Positions 36,435 to 47,467 of a stretch of DNA of 64,000 nt are shown piece after piece. Position 1 is the stretch's first letter, and each line of letters opens with the position of its first letter. Made by a program: the position numbers and the translations under genes. The DNA is from Polyodon spathula. Taxonomy: Eukaryota > Chordata > Actinopteri > Acipenseriformes > Polyodontidae. The stretch spans positions 94,590,560-94,654,559 of the forward strand of contig NC_054536.1 of assembly GCF_017654505.1 (NCBI RefSeq), written 5' to 3'. A model generated the notes under the pieces. It ran no database searches. It had not been told where the DNA came from and saw only the letters and a program-made list of their open reading frames with translations.

Positions 36435-36999
36435 ATAAGAGCTTAATTTCTTAGTACATCCATATGAAGGCAATCATGGCCAGTAGTCGTGTGCAAAATT
36501 GTACAATGGAGCAAAAACTTTATTTCATAGTGTTTTGGCAGGACGACTGAGGGTTGACATCCCCAGAGCAGGAAGCTAACCTTGGAAGTATTTACGCTAT
36601 GTCAAAAGTCAAATGACATTCAAACATTGAAACTTGAGTCGCTATTGAAACAATCTTTAAAAATGTGTCACTGTTCTGTAGATGTGTTGGCTACAAAAAA
36701 AAGTCACAAGCAGACAAATATATATTTTTAAAACAACCCTGAATGACAAATTCAGCGACATTTTCAAGTTTTGTAACCCTTTTGAAATTATGTTAACACA
36801 CTATTGAAAAGGAATGTGGAATTTCCATATTTTTGCTGCCTTTAAATCAATAAATACACAGGGGAAGGTTAACGGTAAACCTTAAGTGACAAAACCCAAG
36901 TTTTTGTATTTTTCTAATATTACACAGAAATAATTATGACGTTTTAAAACCACAGATACCTTCAAATTATTAGTAAATTATAACATCATATATGCCACA
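36435..36999. other. No gene seen
   Basis: AT-rich sequence with no recognisable gene or repeat. Confidence 0.4.
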
Positions 37000-38173
37000 A
37001 TGGAACCACCTGGGTAAATGAGGGACACCAAGTATATTGAAAGCAAGGGCTTCCACACAGGTGTGGCTCATGTGTTAATTAAGCAAATAACATCCCAGCA
37101 TGCTTAGGGTCATATATAAAAATGCTGGACAGGCCTGGTTGCCTATAATTATGGCTAGCATGGCTGCAAGAGGAGACCTTGGTGAATTTGAAAGAGGGGC
37201 GATTGTTGGGGCGCATTTGGCAGGAGCTTCAGTGACCAAGACAGCTTAACTTGCTGATGTTTCAAGAGCAACGTGTCTAAGGTGATTTCAGCATGGAACT
37301 CTGAGTGAAAGACATCATCAGCAAAGGGAAAGTGGGTGGAAGAGCATACTCCAGGATCATGATATCTGTGCATTAATTCGAAGTGCAAGGCAAAACAAGC
37401 GAGCAACTGCAGATCAATTGACTGCAAATTTCAAACTGGGACGCGAGCAGCCTATTTCATCAAAAACGGTCCACTGAGAACTCCACAGAGAGGGATACCA
37501 TAGTCGGGTTGCAGTGCACAAACTACTCATCACACTGGGCAATGCACGTTTGCGAGTCCAGTGGTGCAATGAGCACAAGCAATAGACTGCCGAATAGTGG
37601 AGAAATGTGATATGGTCAGATGAATCATCCTTCACCACGTTCTTGACAAATGGAAGAGTGCACATGTGGCACCAACCTAAAGAACTCTAGAGCCCTGAGT
37701 GCTTGATTCCAACAGTGAAGGGTTCTGGTGGTTCCGTAATGTTGTGGGGCGCATTTTCCTGGCATGGTTTGGGTGCACTCATTGCAGCATTTCTTTCCTG
37801 CCGGGAGGGGGGTGTCTTCCAGGATGACAATGCCTCCATCCACAGAGCACGTGCGGTCACCTAATAGTTTGATGAGCATGATACTGATGTTATCCATATG
37901 TCATGGCCATCTCAGTCACCAGATCTGAACCCAATCCAGCATTTATAAGATGTTCTGGAAAGACGCCTGAGACAGCATTTTCCACCTCAATCAACCAGAC
38001 ATGAGTTGATTGAATTTCTCGTGGAAGAATGGTGCCACATCCCTCTTGCAGAATTCCAGAGGCTGGTAGACTCTATGCCACGGCGCATACAGGCCGTACT
38101 GGCTGTACATGGTGGCCCAACGCCCTATTAAGTGACTTTACATTGGTGTTTCCATTTTTTTGTCCACTACCTG
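37000..38173 (+). mobile_element. Tc1 family F element, left end eroded
   Basis: The right end reads GGTGTTTCCATTTTTTTGTC and then CACTACCTG, followed by TA. The left end keeps only ATGGAACCACCTGGGTAAAT, so the outermost bases are gone. The element encloses a single broken transposase gene. Confidence 0.8.
37151..38131 (+). pseudogene. Tc1 family F transposase with in-frame stops
   Basis: The frame from ATG at 37151 to TAA at 38129 stays in one phase but carries several stop codons. It reads MAARGDLGEFERGAIVGAHL at the start, the helix-turn-helix that binds the transposon ends. The catalytic domain shows VIWSDESSFTTF, which keeps the first Asp, then PTVKGSGGSVMLWGAFSWHG. An in-frame deletion of roughly 20 residues follows. 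The second Asp survives in GVFQDDNASIHRA. The third position reads SPDLNPIQHL, where Gln replaces the catalytic Glu. The C-terminus RRIQAVLAVHGGPTPY is intact. Loss of Glu, the deletion and the stops mean it is dead. Confidence 0.85.
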
Positions 38174-39240
38174 TAGTTTAAGTATAACTCGAACACCATC
38201 ATGAAGTCGATATTTGTTTGACACGTTGCCATAGTAACCAAATGCACGGCGCTGATAAAAGTATTAATTTACAATGTAAAATGTTGCAAGGTAAATAAAA
38301 TGTATATTTTTCACTGTAAATTGCAAGAAGTTGAAAACAACTTTTCGTTTTTACTTAAGAAATCAGCTCTCGGCTCGTCAATGCCCGCCATTGCTACAGT
38401 ACATATTTCAAACACACACTAATTTTCAGTTCCCAAAATATTTTTAAGATGGAAAATCGGCTACAGACGAAACACTCCTACCTGCCTTCAATACGTCTGT
38501 GTGCAGTAGTACTTACTTTGTACAGTAGTATTTGACAGTGGCACACATTTGATCTTTTCACTTAGTCCGGCTTCATTACCTAGCATTTGCTCAACGTCGT
38601 CCAGCTCCTCCCCGATGCAGGCTTTTTGGATTCTGCAATGTGCAGAGATGCAACACACAATGCTTTTAGGGCTTTTTTTTTTCTTAAAACACGCGTCTCG
38701 GTGAATAGATTAATTTTTTTTCTAAGAAATAAATCACAGCTTTTGTTTGTGCATTTCAGGTAATTAAACGCCTTTTAAATTTGGAAGCCTTCATGCTTTT
38801 CTTTGCAAGTATTTCTAGGCACAACACACACTTTGGAGCTGGATCGTTTTCAGTCCCACACAATGATACCAAACTCAATGTATCTGTAGTCATATTTCCT
38901 TATAGGTTTGCTTTTCTTTGCAGGTGGAGGCACTGGACTTGCACTTAGATCGCTCGTACTCCCTCGTTTTAAAAACATAAATTTGCATAAATACACACTT
39001 CCAGCCTAATTACCGCACACTGGTGAGGTCACGTTCAGTAGGGAGGGGCATGTGATAGCTTTCTGGTCCAGACCATTTTACATGCGGGTGGGGGGGGGGC
39101 TACATTGTTGTAATTTATAATTTATTTGTCTAGTAGTGATCTTATCTTTTGTCTGTTTTGTTTTCTCAGATAGAAACATTAAGGTAATTATTTTCTGATT
39201 AATTTCAAACAAAACATATATTTAAGTTTTACTTTTTTGG
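38174..39240. other. No gene seen
   Basis: No gene recognised. A G-run lies near 39090. The stretch could be the interior of a hAT element ending at about 39300, but no opposite end was found. Confidence 0.35.
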
Positions 39241-39300
39241 TTTCGCGACCCAGGTAATACCTGTTGCGACCCACAGTTTGGGAACCACTGCTCTAGAGAG
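39241..39300 (-). repeat. hAT-like transposon terminus
   Basis: Reversed, this reads AGAGCAGTGGTTCCCAAACT and then GTGGGTCGC, a pattern typical of Charlie-like hAT ends. It resembles the end at 8262 in opposite orientation. No partner terminus or target duplication was located. Confidence 0.4.
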
Positions 39301-40090
39301 CAACAGCAGTTACATTGGGTTCGCTGCAATTGAGCCACATGTTTAATACGCAGCTGAGGACTATCTTGAGCTGCTTAGCTCATTGGAGTTGGTATTAATT
39401 TGTATACTAGTCCAGTACCACCCCCCACTCTCCTTTTAGTTTGTTACAATTGACCCTATCTGCTCAATAGCATTTATTTTTAAACTTAGACACACAATGC
39501 AAGCCCACTTATTGCACCGAGTGTTGTAACTGTTGTACTGCAATAGCACAGACTGTTATGTGTGTTGCCCTTGAGTTTCAGATAATGATCGCCTTTTCAC
39601 AACAAGACCAGGCTGTATCAGTGTTGGACGTGACATGCAGTTTGCTTTGACAAGATGACTCTATTACTTTCCCGAAGGATGTCTAATGGACAGGGCAGTG
39701 TAACACAACCTAGTCGGACTTGCTATATTGTGTATAAAGAGCTTGTAGTCACACCCGCGTCCTTAAATTTCACTGCGCAGGATACAGAAAAAGAAGGAAG
39801 TGTCATATTGCTGGGACTAATGCATTGACCACCAAAGCTGATGTTCCATCTATTTTCAGATTTCTCCCTCTAGTACCCTTGACCCAGGCTTTGGGGGGAA
39901 AAAAACTTGAACGTTCAATTCATAGTTACCATAGCTCCGTCTTTCCTAGAAAAAATAGCAACTTCAATTTATGAACTTTTTCCAGAAATGCAACTCCTCC
40001 ATGCTATGTCAGTAAGCAATTGATGCATTCCCTATGACGCCCAGAAATAAATGATTTGTTATACATTTAAACTAAAGAATATATTATATA
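39301..40090. other. No gene seen
   Basis: No gene or repeat family was recognised in this AT-rich stretch. Confidence 0.4.
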
Positions 40091-40310
40091 ATAATCTTTC
40101 ATAGTGGACCACCATCACAAAGTGCTTTACAAGATATGAGACTAGTGTGTGTGAGCTATGCATCAGCTGCAGAGTCACTCACAACAACATCTCACCCCAA
40201 AGACAGAGCACAAGGAGGTTAAGTGACTTGCTCAGGGTCACAGTGAGTCAGTAGCTGAGCTGAGATTTGAACCCATTTCTTTAACCACTAGACCACACAG
40301 CCTTCTACTA
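40091..40310 (-). mobile_element. tRNA-derived MIR-like SINE with L2-type tail
   Basis: On the minus strand the head has an A box (TGGTCTAGTGG) and a B box (GGTTCAAATCT), the RNA polymerase III promoter parts of tRNA-derived SINEs. The core follows with ACTGTGACCCTGAGCAAGTC and ACTTAACCTCC, a pattern shared with mammalian MIR. The 3' end TTGTAAAGCACTTTGTGATG resembles an L2 LINE tail. The A-to-B spacing is shorter than normal, so part of the head is deleted. Confidence 0.7.
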
Positions 40311-40365
40311 TATATTAATAAAGTACAATATGTTCCACATGCTGGAAAATTACAATACAGCTCAT

Positions 40366-40437
40366 TATGTGTTGTTTATTTTATACAGCCTTTTTTGCTC
40401 ATCTTTATCAAGGGTGCCAATAATTTTGGAGATGCCT
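40366..40437 (-). repeat. Tc1 family G terminus, isolated copy
   Basis: GTTTATTTTATACAGCCTTT followed by TTTGCTCATCTTTATCAAGG and GTGCCAATAATTTTGG matches 41800-41874 in the same orientation. This is the outer end of a Tc1-type element whose remainder is missing here. Confidence 0.6.
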
Positions 40438-40448
40438 ATATATATATA

Positions 40449-41085
40449 GTGACAGACTGGGGTGTTTTGTCACTGTCCTTTCGGGTCTTGAACACAGTTT
40501 GTTGGGAACCAAGCACTCTGGACCACAGTATTTTGTTTTAAACAGGGCGCGACTTGTATGTTTATTTCAGGATGGTGTTCTCTTTATCCAGAGTCAAACA
40601 AATCAAATTCCAACAATGTAAACAAAATAAACAAAACAAAACCTAGCTCTTTATTACCGAGTGCTACCTAAACCTTACAGCTATCTTTTAACTCTCCTTT
40701 CTACAAGTCAGACAGCTAAGCTGCTTACTGACTAACCAAAACATGCCTTAAACTCGGCAATAATTGTTTCCCCCTGAGGTAGAACACCAACCTTTTAAAC
40801 TATTTCGGCCTTTCCGTCTGTCATCTCCTCTACACACCTCGCGTTTGGAAAAATGCATGCACTTTTATGGCTGCCTAATTGGAGACAGGTGAAAACCCTT
40901 GTCTCAAAATGGTCACCCCTGTGGAACTCTGGGAATTGTAGTCTTTTCTGACTTGGCAGTCAAAGACTGCAATTTACTTGTGTGACCCAAATTCAGTGGA
41001 GAGGATACAGGCTCATTGTCACTCTTGGACCAATCTACACACCCTCCACCACTTTCCCATATATTTTATAGTTCACTTTGTCACA
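40449..41085 (-). mobile_element. Candidate solo LTR
   Basis: Reversed, the element starts TGTGACAAAGTGAACTATAA and ends CAGTCTGTCAC. These ends form an inverted TGTGACA/TGTCAC pair. AATAAA is present on the minus strand near 40562, followed by a plausible U5. ATATA lies at both flanks but is uninformative because the surroundings are AT-rich. No internal coding sequence exists. Confidence 0.5.
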
Positions 41086-41099
41086 ATATATACATATAT

Positions 41100-41217
41100 A
41101 ACGAAAAAAGAAAAGGATATTTTCGGTACTTAAAGGTAGAATAATTGATTACAAATCAATTATCAGAAGGTTTCGGACTATAAGTCTTTCATCAGTGAAG
41201 GACTTATAGTCTGAAAC
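41100..41217 (-). ncRNA. Hammerhead-like core, probable Penelope-type fragment
   Basis: On the minus strand CTGATGA (41195-41189) is followed by a short hairpin (GACT-TAT-AGTC) and then CGAAAC. This is the conserved order of a hammerhead ribozyme core. The base of stem II is imperfect, with an A opposite C and an extra A. A second near-perfect hairpin (ATAATTGATT-TGT-AATCAATTAT) follows at the stem III position. Penelope-like elements are known to carry hammerhead motifs. The cleavage site could not be fixed, so activity is doubtful. Confidence 0.4.
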
Positions 41218-41872
41218 ATCTTGATACCAAGTTCTGTAATTCTCCAACTGTGGCCCTTGGATTCTTCTTTGCCTTCCAAACCATCTTCTTCACTGTGCGT
41301 GGGGGCAAGATGCACTAGCATCCTCTACCAAGCAGATTTACCACTGTTCCACTGGTTTTTGACTTCTTAATTATTGCCCTAATAGTGGTAAGTGTTATAT
41401 TTAGGTATTTTTATGTACCTATTGACTGATTTATGAAGGTCAACAACCATTTGTCTCTTTTCATTTGTGAGTTCTTTGCCTTTCCCCATGGTGATGGATG
41501 ACAAATGGATTTTACATGCGTGTTACCTCATTTTTATACCCCAGTGAAACAGAAAGCCATAGAAGGCCACAATACAGTTCCTTAAGACTGAGATGTACTT
41601 AAAAAAGTAGAATGTTAATGCAGATTTTATTTTGTTTTATTTTATTTGTAAGAATCTTTGGGGTGCCAATAATTTTTACACCTATCTTTTTGAGAAAAAC
41701 AATTATACTACATTATATTACGTTTTCTCTGAGTAATTGTATAGGTATAAAAAAGAACAGTTTTCCCATATTTCTGAGCATAAAATATAACGCATTACTT
41801 ATGTTGTTTATTTTATACAGCCTTTTTTGCTCATCTTTATCAAGGGTGAAAATAATAATTTTGGAGGTGCCT

Positions 41873-41875
<3 letters not shown>
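41218..41875 (-). pseudogene. Tc1 family G, 5' part with transposase N-terminus
   Basis: On the minus strand an ATG near 41491 opens MGKGKELTNEKRQMVVDLHK, the first helix-turn-helix of a Tc1 transposase. A stop and a frame change follow. The reading then resumes as LTTIRAIIKKSKTSGTVVNL and PRTVKKMVWKAKKNPRATVG, the second DNA-binding helix region. The copy ends abruptly near 41218, so the catalytic domain is gone. The outer end at 41800-41875 carries GTGCCTCCAAAATTATT-type terminal sequence, shared with the fragment at 40366. Confidence 0.65.

Positions 41876-41967
<92 letters not shown>
41873..41967. repeat. (TG)n(TA)n microsatellite
   Basis: TG units for about 40 bp, then TA units for about 50 bp. 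Confidence 0.97.
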
Positions 41968-41970
<3 letters not shown>

Positions 41971-42407
41971 ACACAGCAGGGAGGGGGTTAATATCCTCCC
42001 TGCATAAAACGTGTATTTTATAATTGTTTTATTATTAATTAAACCCTGCACCTGGTGATCATTGTAAATTAGAGTCAGGTGCAGGGTTTAAAAGGAGTGC
42101 AGCCAGTCTGTTCTGGGCTGCTAAGTGTGAAGGAGCCTGATTGAAGGTGTGCTCATTCGTAATGAAAAAGGTACTGTGTGAAAGCCTTTTTGTGTGTTAA
42201 ACTATGTGCTTATTTGTTAGCTGGTAAACCGCTTAGCTGTCCAGCTTATTAGCAGAGGTTCCTGATTTGTGTAGTCAGTGCTCGAAAATGGAGTTAGGTT
42301 TTGGTTTTGTTTTTGTTTATTTTGGTTATTAAACATAGCATGTCAGCGCTTTTGAAAACAAGTTCCTGTGTCCTACTTTTAAAGGAGTAAACGAACGACC
42401 ATGACTT
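41968..42407 (+). mobile_element. Candidate LTR fragment
   Basis: GTAACACAGCAGGGAGG opens the stretch, followed by an inverted CCTCCCTGC. A short inverted pair (CCCTGCACCTG and CAGGTGCAGGG) flanks a TTTAAAA box, and ATTAAA near 42327 could be a poly(A) signal. The 3' boundary is obscured by the Tc1 element that begins near 42408. The end pattern resembles gypsy LTRs. Confidence 0.4.
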
Positions 42408-42775
42408 TCACATTTTGTTGTGTCAGTGCCTCAGAGTTTCATGCATTTAAATGTAGATTTTTTTCTACACACCATACTCCACACTGCTAAGGGGAAAAGT
42501 TTTTATTGAGAAATAAATTATATATTAAATACAAAACCGAAAGATCATAATTGAATAAGTCTCCACCCCCCTGAGTTAATACTTGGCGGAAGCACCTTTG
42601 CAGTAATTACAGCTGTGAGTCTGTTGGGATTGGTCTCTACCAACTTTGCACACCTAGATTTGACAATGTTTGACCATTCTTACTTTACAAAACTGTTCAA
42701 GCTCTGTCAAGTTCCTTGGGGAGCGTTGATGGACAGCAATCTTTAAGTCATGCCACAGATTTCTGATTGGATTTA

Positions 42776-44313
42776 CAGTACCATGAAAAAAGAGTTTGCC
42801 CCCTGTCTAATTTTCTGCATTTTGCATATTTTTGTTATCAGATCTTCAATCAATATCTAATATTAGACAAAAGGGACACATAGTGAACAAATAACACATC
42901 ATTTTGATACATATTTATTCATTAAAGAAAGTTATGCATCACCCAGTGTCCCCACGTGAAAAAGTAATCGCCCCTTAGACAAAATAACTGATTCCGCCAC
43001 CTTTAGCAGCAATAACTGCAAGCAAACAGTTCCTGTAGTTATTGATCAGACTCTCACAGCGTCATGGAGGAATTTTGGCCACTCTTTCATGCAGAACCTC
43101 TTTAACTCTGTGATATTGGTGGGTTTTCGAGCATAAACTGCTTGTTTCAGGTCCTGCCACAACATCTCAATGGGGTTTAGGTCTGGACTTTGACTAGGCC
43201 ATTCCAAAACTTTAAATTTCTTGTTCTTCAACCATTCTGATGTAGACTTGCTTGTGTGTTTTGGATCATTGTCTTGCTGCATGATCCAGCTAAGCTTCAG
43301 CTTCAGCTCATGGACGGATGGCTTGACATTCTCCTTTAGAATTCTCTGATACAGAGCAGAATTCATGGTTCCTTCAATGTTCACAAGTTGTCTAGGTCCT
43401 GATGCAACAAAGCATCTCCAAATCATGACACTATCACCACCATATTTCACCGTTGGGATGAGGTTCTTACTGTGGAATGCAGTGTTTGGTTTATGCCAGA
43501 CATAACAGGGCCCATGTTGGCCAAAAAGTTACACTTTTGACTCATCTATCCATATAACATTGTTTCAGAAGTCTTGAGGATCATCCAGGTGCTTTTTGGC
43601 AAACTTGAGATGAGCATTCATGATCTTCTTAGTGAGCAGTGGTTTCCGCTTTGCTACTCTGCATGAATCCCATTTTTGCCCAGTGTCTTTCTGATGGTTG
43701 AGTCATGAACACTGACCTTAGCCATGGCAAGAGAGGCCTGCAGATCCCTGGATGTTGTTCTAGGGTTCTTTCTGACTTCCTGGATGATTTTACACTTGCT
43801 CTTGGAGAGATTTTGGCAGGACGGCCACTCCTGGGAAGATTCACTACTGTCCCAAATTTTCTCCATTTGGACAACATGGCTCTGACTGTAGTTTGGTGGA
43901 GCCCCAGAGACTTAGAAATGGCTTTGTAATCCTTTCTAGACTGATAAGCATCAACAACTTTTTTCCAGAGGTCTTTAGGAATTCATTTTAATCGTGGCAT
44001 GATGTGCTTCTAGAACTTGTGTGCTGACAACTTCACTCTGATAGTAAGGGCCAAAGTTAGTCAGATTTATATTGGGCAGGGCTGGCCCAAATCAGGCCTG
44101 ATTGTTAACCAAAGTATTCAAACAGCTGACCGTAATTATCCCTTTCATTAGGTTGAGTTAACTAGGGGGGCAATAACTTTCACACCTGAAGATTCCATGT
44201 TTGATTACCTTGCATTCCAAACAAATGAAAGAAGCACCAAACTCCTCTATATAATTCTATGTGAAAGATGTGCAAAAAATCAGACAAGGGGCAAATACTT
44301 TTTCGCGGTACTG
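42776..44313 (-). mobile_element. Tc1 family A element, copy 2, inserted in family C
   Basis: The ends CAGTACCATGAAAAAAGAG and, reversed, CAGTACCGCGAAAAAGTATT lie between duplicated TA dinucleotides. The element is 1538 bp and has no MITE at the site occupied in copy 1. Confidence 0.92.
43046..44000 (-). pseudogene. Tc1 family A transposase, copy 2
   Basis: ATG at 44000 begins MPRLK and then a TGA, followed by IPKDLWKKVVDAYQSRKDY. The DNA-binding region continues MLSKWRKFGTVVNLPRSGRP with the GRP linker intact. A frame change in the CKII segment near 43800 breaks it. The catalytic domain has IDESKV with the first Asp, then a stop. From 43450 a long open frame carries [29 protein letters not shown] (second Asp) and [19 protein letters not shown] (Glu). 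The C-terminus near 43046 reads EWPKFLHDAVRV. All three catalytic acids survive, but stops and shifts separate them. Confidence 0.85.
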
Positions 44314-45496
44314 TAGGTCGGGGCTCTGACTGGGCCACTCAAGGACATTTACCTTTTGTTCTTTAACCACTCCAGTGTAGCTTTGGCTGTGTGCTTTGGG
44401 TCATAGTCATACTGAAAGGTGAATTTCCGTCCCAGTTTCAGCTTTCTTGCAGAGGGCAGCAGGTTTTCTTCAAGGACTTCTCTGGACTTTGTTCCATTCA
44501 TTTTCCCTTTTATCCAGTCCCTGCCGATGAGTAACATTCCCATAACATGATGCTGCCACCACCATGCTTCACAGTAGGGATGGTGTTCTTTGGGTGATGT
44601 GCTGTGTTGGGTTTACACCAAACATAACGCTTTGCATTTAGGCCAGAAAGTTCCATTTTAGTTTTGTCAGACCACAAAACCTTTTGCCACATGGCTACAG
44701 AATCTCCTGAGTGTTTTTCTGCATACTTCAAACGGGAGTCAAGGTGGGCATTCTTGAGTAATGATTACCTTCTTGCCACCCTACCATACAGGCCAGATTT
44801 GTGCAGTGCTTGGGATATTGTTGTCACATGCACACTGTGACAAATCTTGGTCATAAAAGCCTGTAGCTCTTGCAAAGTTGCCATTGGCCTCTTGGTAGCT
44901 TCTCTGATCAGTCTCCTTCTTGCTCGGTCATCCAGTTTGGAGGGACAGCCTGATCTAGGCAGGGTCTTGGTGGTGTCATACACCTTCCACTTCTTAATAA
45001 TCGTCTTAACCGTGCTCCAAGAGATAGTCAAGGCCTTTGATATTTTTTTTATACCCATCCCTGATCTGTGCCTTTCAACAACTTTGTCCCGGAGTTCTTT
45101 TGAAAGCACCTTGGTGCTCATGGTTGAGTCTTTGCTCTGAAATACACTACCCAGTAGAGGGAACCTACAGGAACTGCTGAATTTATCCAGGAATCATGTG
45201 AATCACTACCATTTAACACAGGTGGAGGCCACTTAACTTGCTGTGTCATTTTGAAGGCGATTGGTTACACCTGAGCTAATTTAGGGTTGCTATTACAATG
45301 GGGGTGGACACTTATCCAACCAACCAATTTCAGTTTTTATTTTTGAATAATTTTCTACAAATTTCTAGAATATTTTTTTTACATGGAAGTTGTGGGGTAG
45401 GATGTGTAGATAACTGAAAAAAAACAACTTTTAATCCATTTTAATTCTAGCCACAAAAGGTGAACATATTGAAAGGGGGTGTAGACTTTCTATAAA

Positions 45497-45500
<4 letters not shown>

Positions 45501-45562
<62 letters not shown>
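45501..45562. repeat. (TA)n microsatellite
   Basis: A TA run directly against the terminus of the family C Tc1 element. Confidence 0.97.
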
Positions 45563-45565
<3 letters not shown>

Positions 45566-46185
45566 GTGGTAATGTTTACTGGAATGGTTTTGTTATCCCT
45601 ATGTACTTTAAGCGAATGATAACTGTCTAGACACATTATTGGTGCACAGAGGTAAGATAATCTCTTTGTACACTTATCTAAGGTCTTACTATCCTTCGGT
45701 GGCAGCTGCAGTTGAATTTAGCTGAGATGCAATCCTTTAACCTTTTACACTTGTGTTAGACTAATTAGTATCATCATAAAATGACTAGTTTTACTCAATG
45801 TACTTATGCACGGTATTGTGTGTCAGTTTTCTGTTGAATCCTGTGGTGTTGTGAGGTGACATTCAATACACCAATCCAACCAACATCACTGGGTTAAACG
45901 TCAAGAACAGCATGCTCTGGGATGCCTGTGGTTTGTTTGTTTTTTGCCCATTAACAGATTGTCTGATACAGTACTCTCCGGCTAAGAGAACACGTCTCGG
46001 GAAGCAACCTCAAAATGAAAAACAAACTATCGGATACAACTCAAATGTTTTATTCAAGGACATCATATCAAACACCTGCACAGCCGAAACACCATATTTA
46101 AATGAACAATTAAACTTAAAAAAATGAAAAACTATAATAAAATAAACATGGAATAAGAAACTAAACAGGTGTAAACAGGTATATA
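45563..46185. other. No gene seen
   Basis: No gene or repeat was recognised. The region separates two Tc1 elements. Confidence 0.4.
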
Positions 46186-47264
46186 CAGTGCCTTGCAAAA
46201 GTATTCAGACCCCTGACCAATTCTCTCATATTACTGAATTACAAATGGTACATTGAAATTTTGTTCTGTTCGATATTTTTTTTTAAAACACTTAAACTCA
46301 AAATCAATTATTGTAAGGTGACATTGGTTTTACATTGGGAAATATTTTTAAGAAAAATAAAAAAACTGAAATATCTTGCTTGCATAAGTATTCAACCCCC
46401 ACACATTAATATTTGGTAGAGCCACCTTTCGCTGCAATAACAGCTTAAAGTCTTTTGGGGTAAGTATGTACCAGCTTTGCACACAGTGTTGGAGTGATTT
46501 TGACCCATTCTTCTTGGCAGATTTGCTCCAGGTTGTTCAGGTTGGTTGGATGACGCTTGTGGACCGCAATTTTCAAATAGTGCCACAGATTCTCAATGGG
46601 ATTGAGATCAGGACTTTGACTGGGCCACTGTAGGACATTCGCATTTTTGTTCTTGAGCCACTCCAGTGTTGCTTTGGCCTTGTGCTTGGGATCATTGTCC
46701 TGCTGAAAGGTAAATTTCCTCCCAAGCTTCAGTTTTTTAGCAGACTGAAGCAAATTCTCTTGCAGTATTTTCCTGTATTTTGCTCCATCCATTCTTCCTT
46801 CAATTGTAACAAGATGCCCAGTCCCTGCTGATGAGAAGCATCCCCACAGTATGATGCTGCCACCACCATACTTCGCTGTAGGGATGTTGTGTCTTGAGGC
46901 ATGGGCAGTGTTAGGTTTGCATCACACACAGAGCTTTGAATTTTGCCCAAAAAGCTCTACCTTGGTCTCATCTGACCAAAAAAACTTTTCCCACATCTCA
47001 GCTGGGTCACTCTCATGCTTTCTGGCAAAGTCCAGACATGCTTTCAGATGGTACTTTTTGAATAACGGCTTCTTTCTTGCCACCCTCCCATACAGGCCAG
47101 TGTTATGCAGAGCTCTTGATATGGTTGGCTGGTGCACCATTACTCCACTCCCAGCCACTGAACTCTGTAGCTTCTTCAAAGTGATTGTTGGCCTCTCTGT
47201 GGCTTCTCTCACAAGTCTCCTTCTTGTTTGAGGACTGAGTTTTGAGGGACAGCCTTTTCTATAA
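46186..47264 (-). pseudogene. Tc1 family D, 5'-truncated transposase relic
   Basis: The left terminus CAGTGCCTTGCAAAAGTATT follows TA at 46184-46185. The minus strand encodes a transposase lacking its first about 60 residues. The frame from 47269 begins GCPSKLSPQTRRRLVREA, covers the second helix, and reaches FFWSDETKVELFGQNSK with the first Asp, then a stop near 46922. From 46792 another frame reads [20 protein letters not shown] with the second Asp. It continues [19 protein letters not shown] with the Glu, ending near 46445. The missing 5' end joins piggyBac-type sequence near 47265, so a rearrangement removed the right terminus. Confidence 0.85.
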
Positions 47265-47299
47265 CTCAATTCCCATTTTGTAATATGAATATCAGGAAA

Positions 47300-47462
47300 C
47301 AGACTTCAAAGTAGCACACAAGTACCACAATCCACACAGATTTAACCCTCTCATCTTTTCCTGTGCATTTACCACGTACTGCTCTTTCACATTTGGCACA
47401 GGTTTTATTTTTATTACATTTAGCTACCTGGCATTGTTTTCACTTGTGTGTATCAATGGGTG
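47300..47462 (-). pseudogene. piggyBac-type transposase C-terminal Cys-rich domain
   Basis: The minus strand reads KQCQVAKCNKNKTCAKCERA and then VRGKCTGKDERVKSV. The spaced Cys pairs match the zinc-binding C-terminal domain of piggyBac transposases in fish, which binds the transposon ends. The frame has a stop just before the first Cys. No catalytic domain is present, because a CR1-type LINE fragment lies directly upstream at 47468. Terminal sequence of the same kind of element lies at 48315-48331. Confidence 0.6.
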
Positions 47463-47467
47463 CTGCA

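Larger units (their letters stand above)
42560..45121 (-). pseudogene. Tc1 family C transposase, interrupted
   Basis: The N-terminal frame from 45121 is open for 118 codons: MSTKVLSKELRDKVVERHRS, SWSTVKTIIKKWKVYDTTK, then PRSGCPSKLDDRARRRLI, covering both DNA-binding helices and the linker. After a frame change the catalytic domain shows [19 protein letters not shown] (Asp kept, the following Glu now Lys) and [25 protein letters not shown] retains the second Asp. The family A Tc1 then interrupts the gene. On the far side the text resumes as NPIRNLWHDLKIAVHQRSP, where Arg stands in the catalytic Glu position. Stops and frame changes add to the damage. Confidence 0.85.
42408..45500 (-). mobile_element. 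Tc1 family C element split by a second Tc1
   Basis: The right end (reversed GTGTTTATAGAAAGTCTACA) abuts a TA microsatellite at 45501. The left end is truncated against the LTR fragment. The element is interrupted at 42776-44313 by a family A Tc1. TA is present on both sides of the insert, so GATTTAGGTCGG was the original target. Confidence 0.85.
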
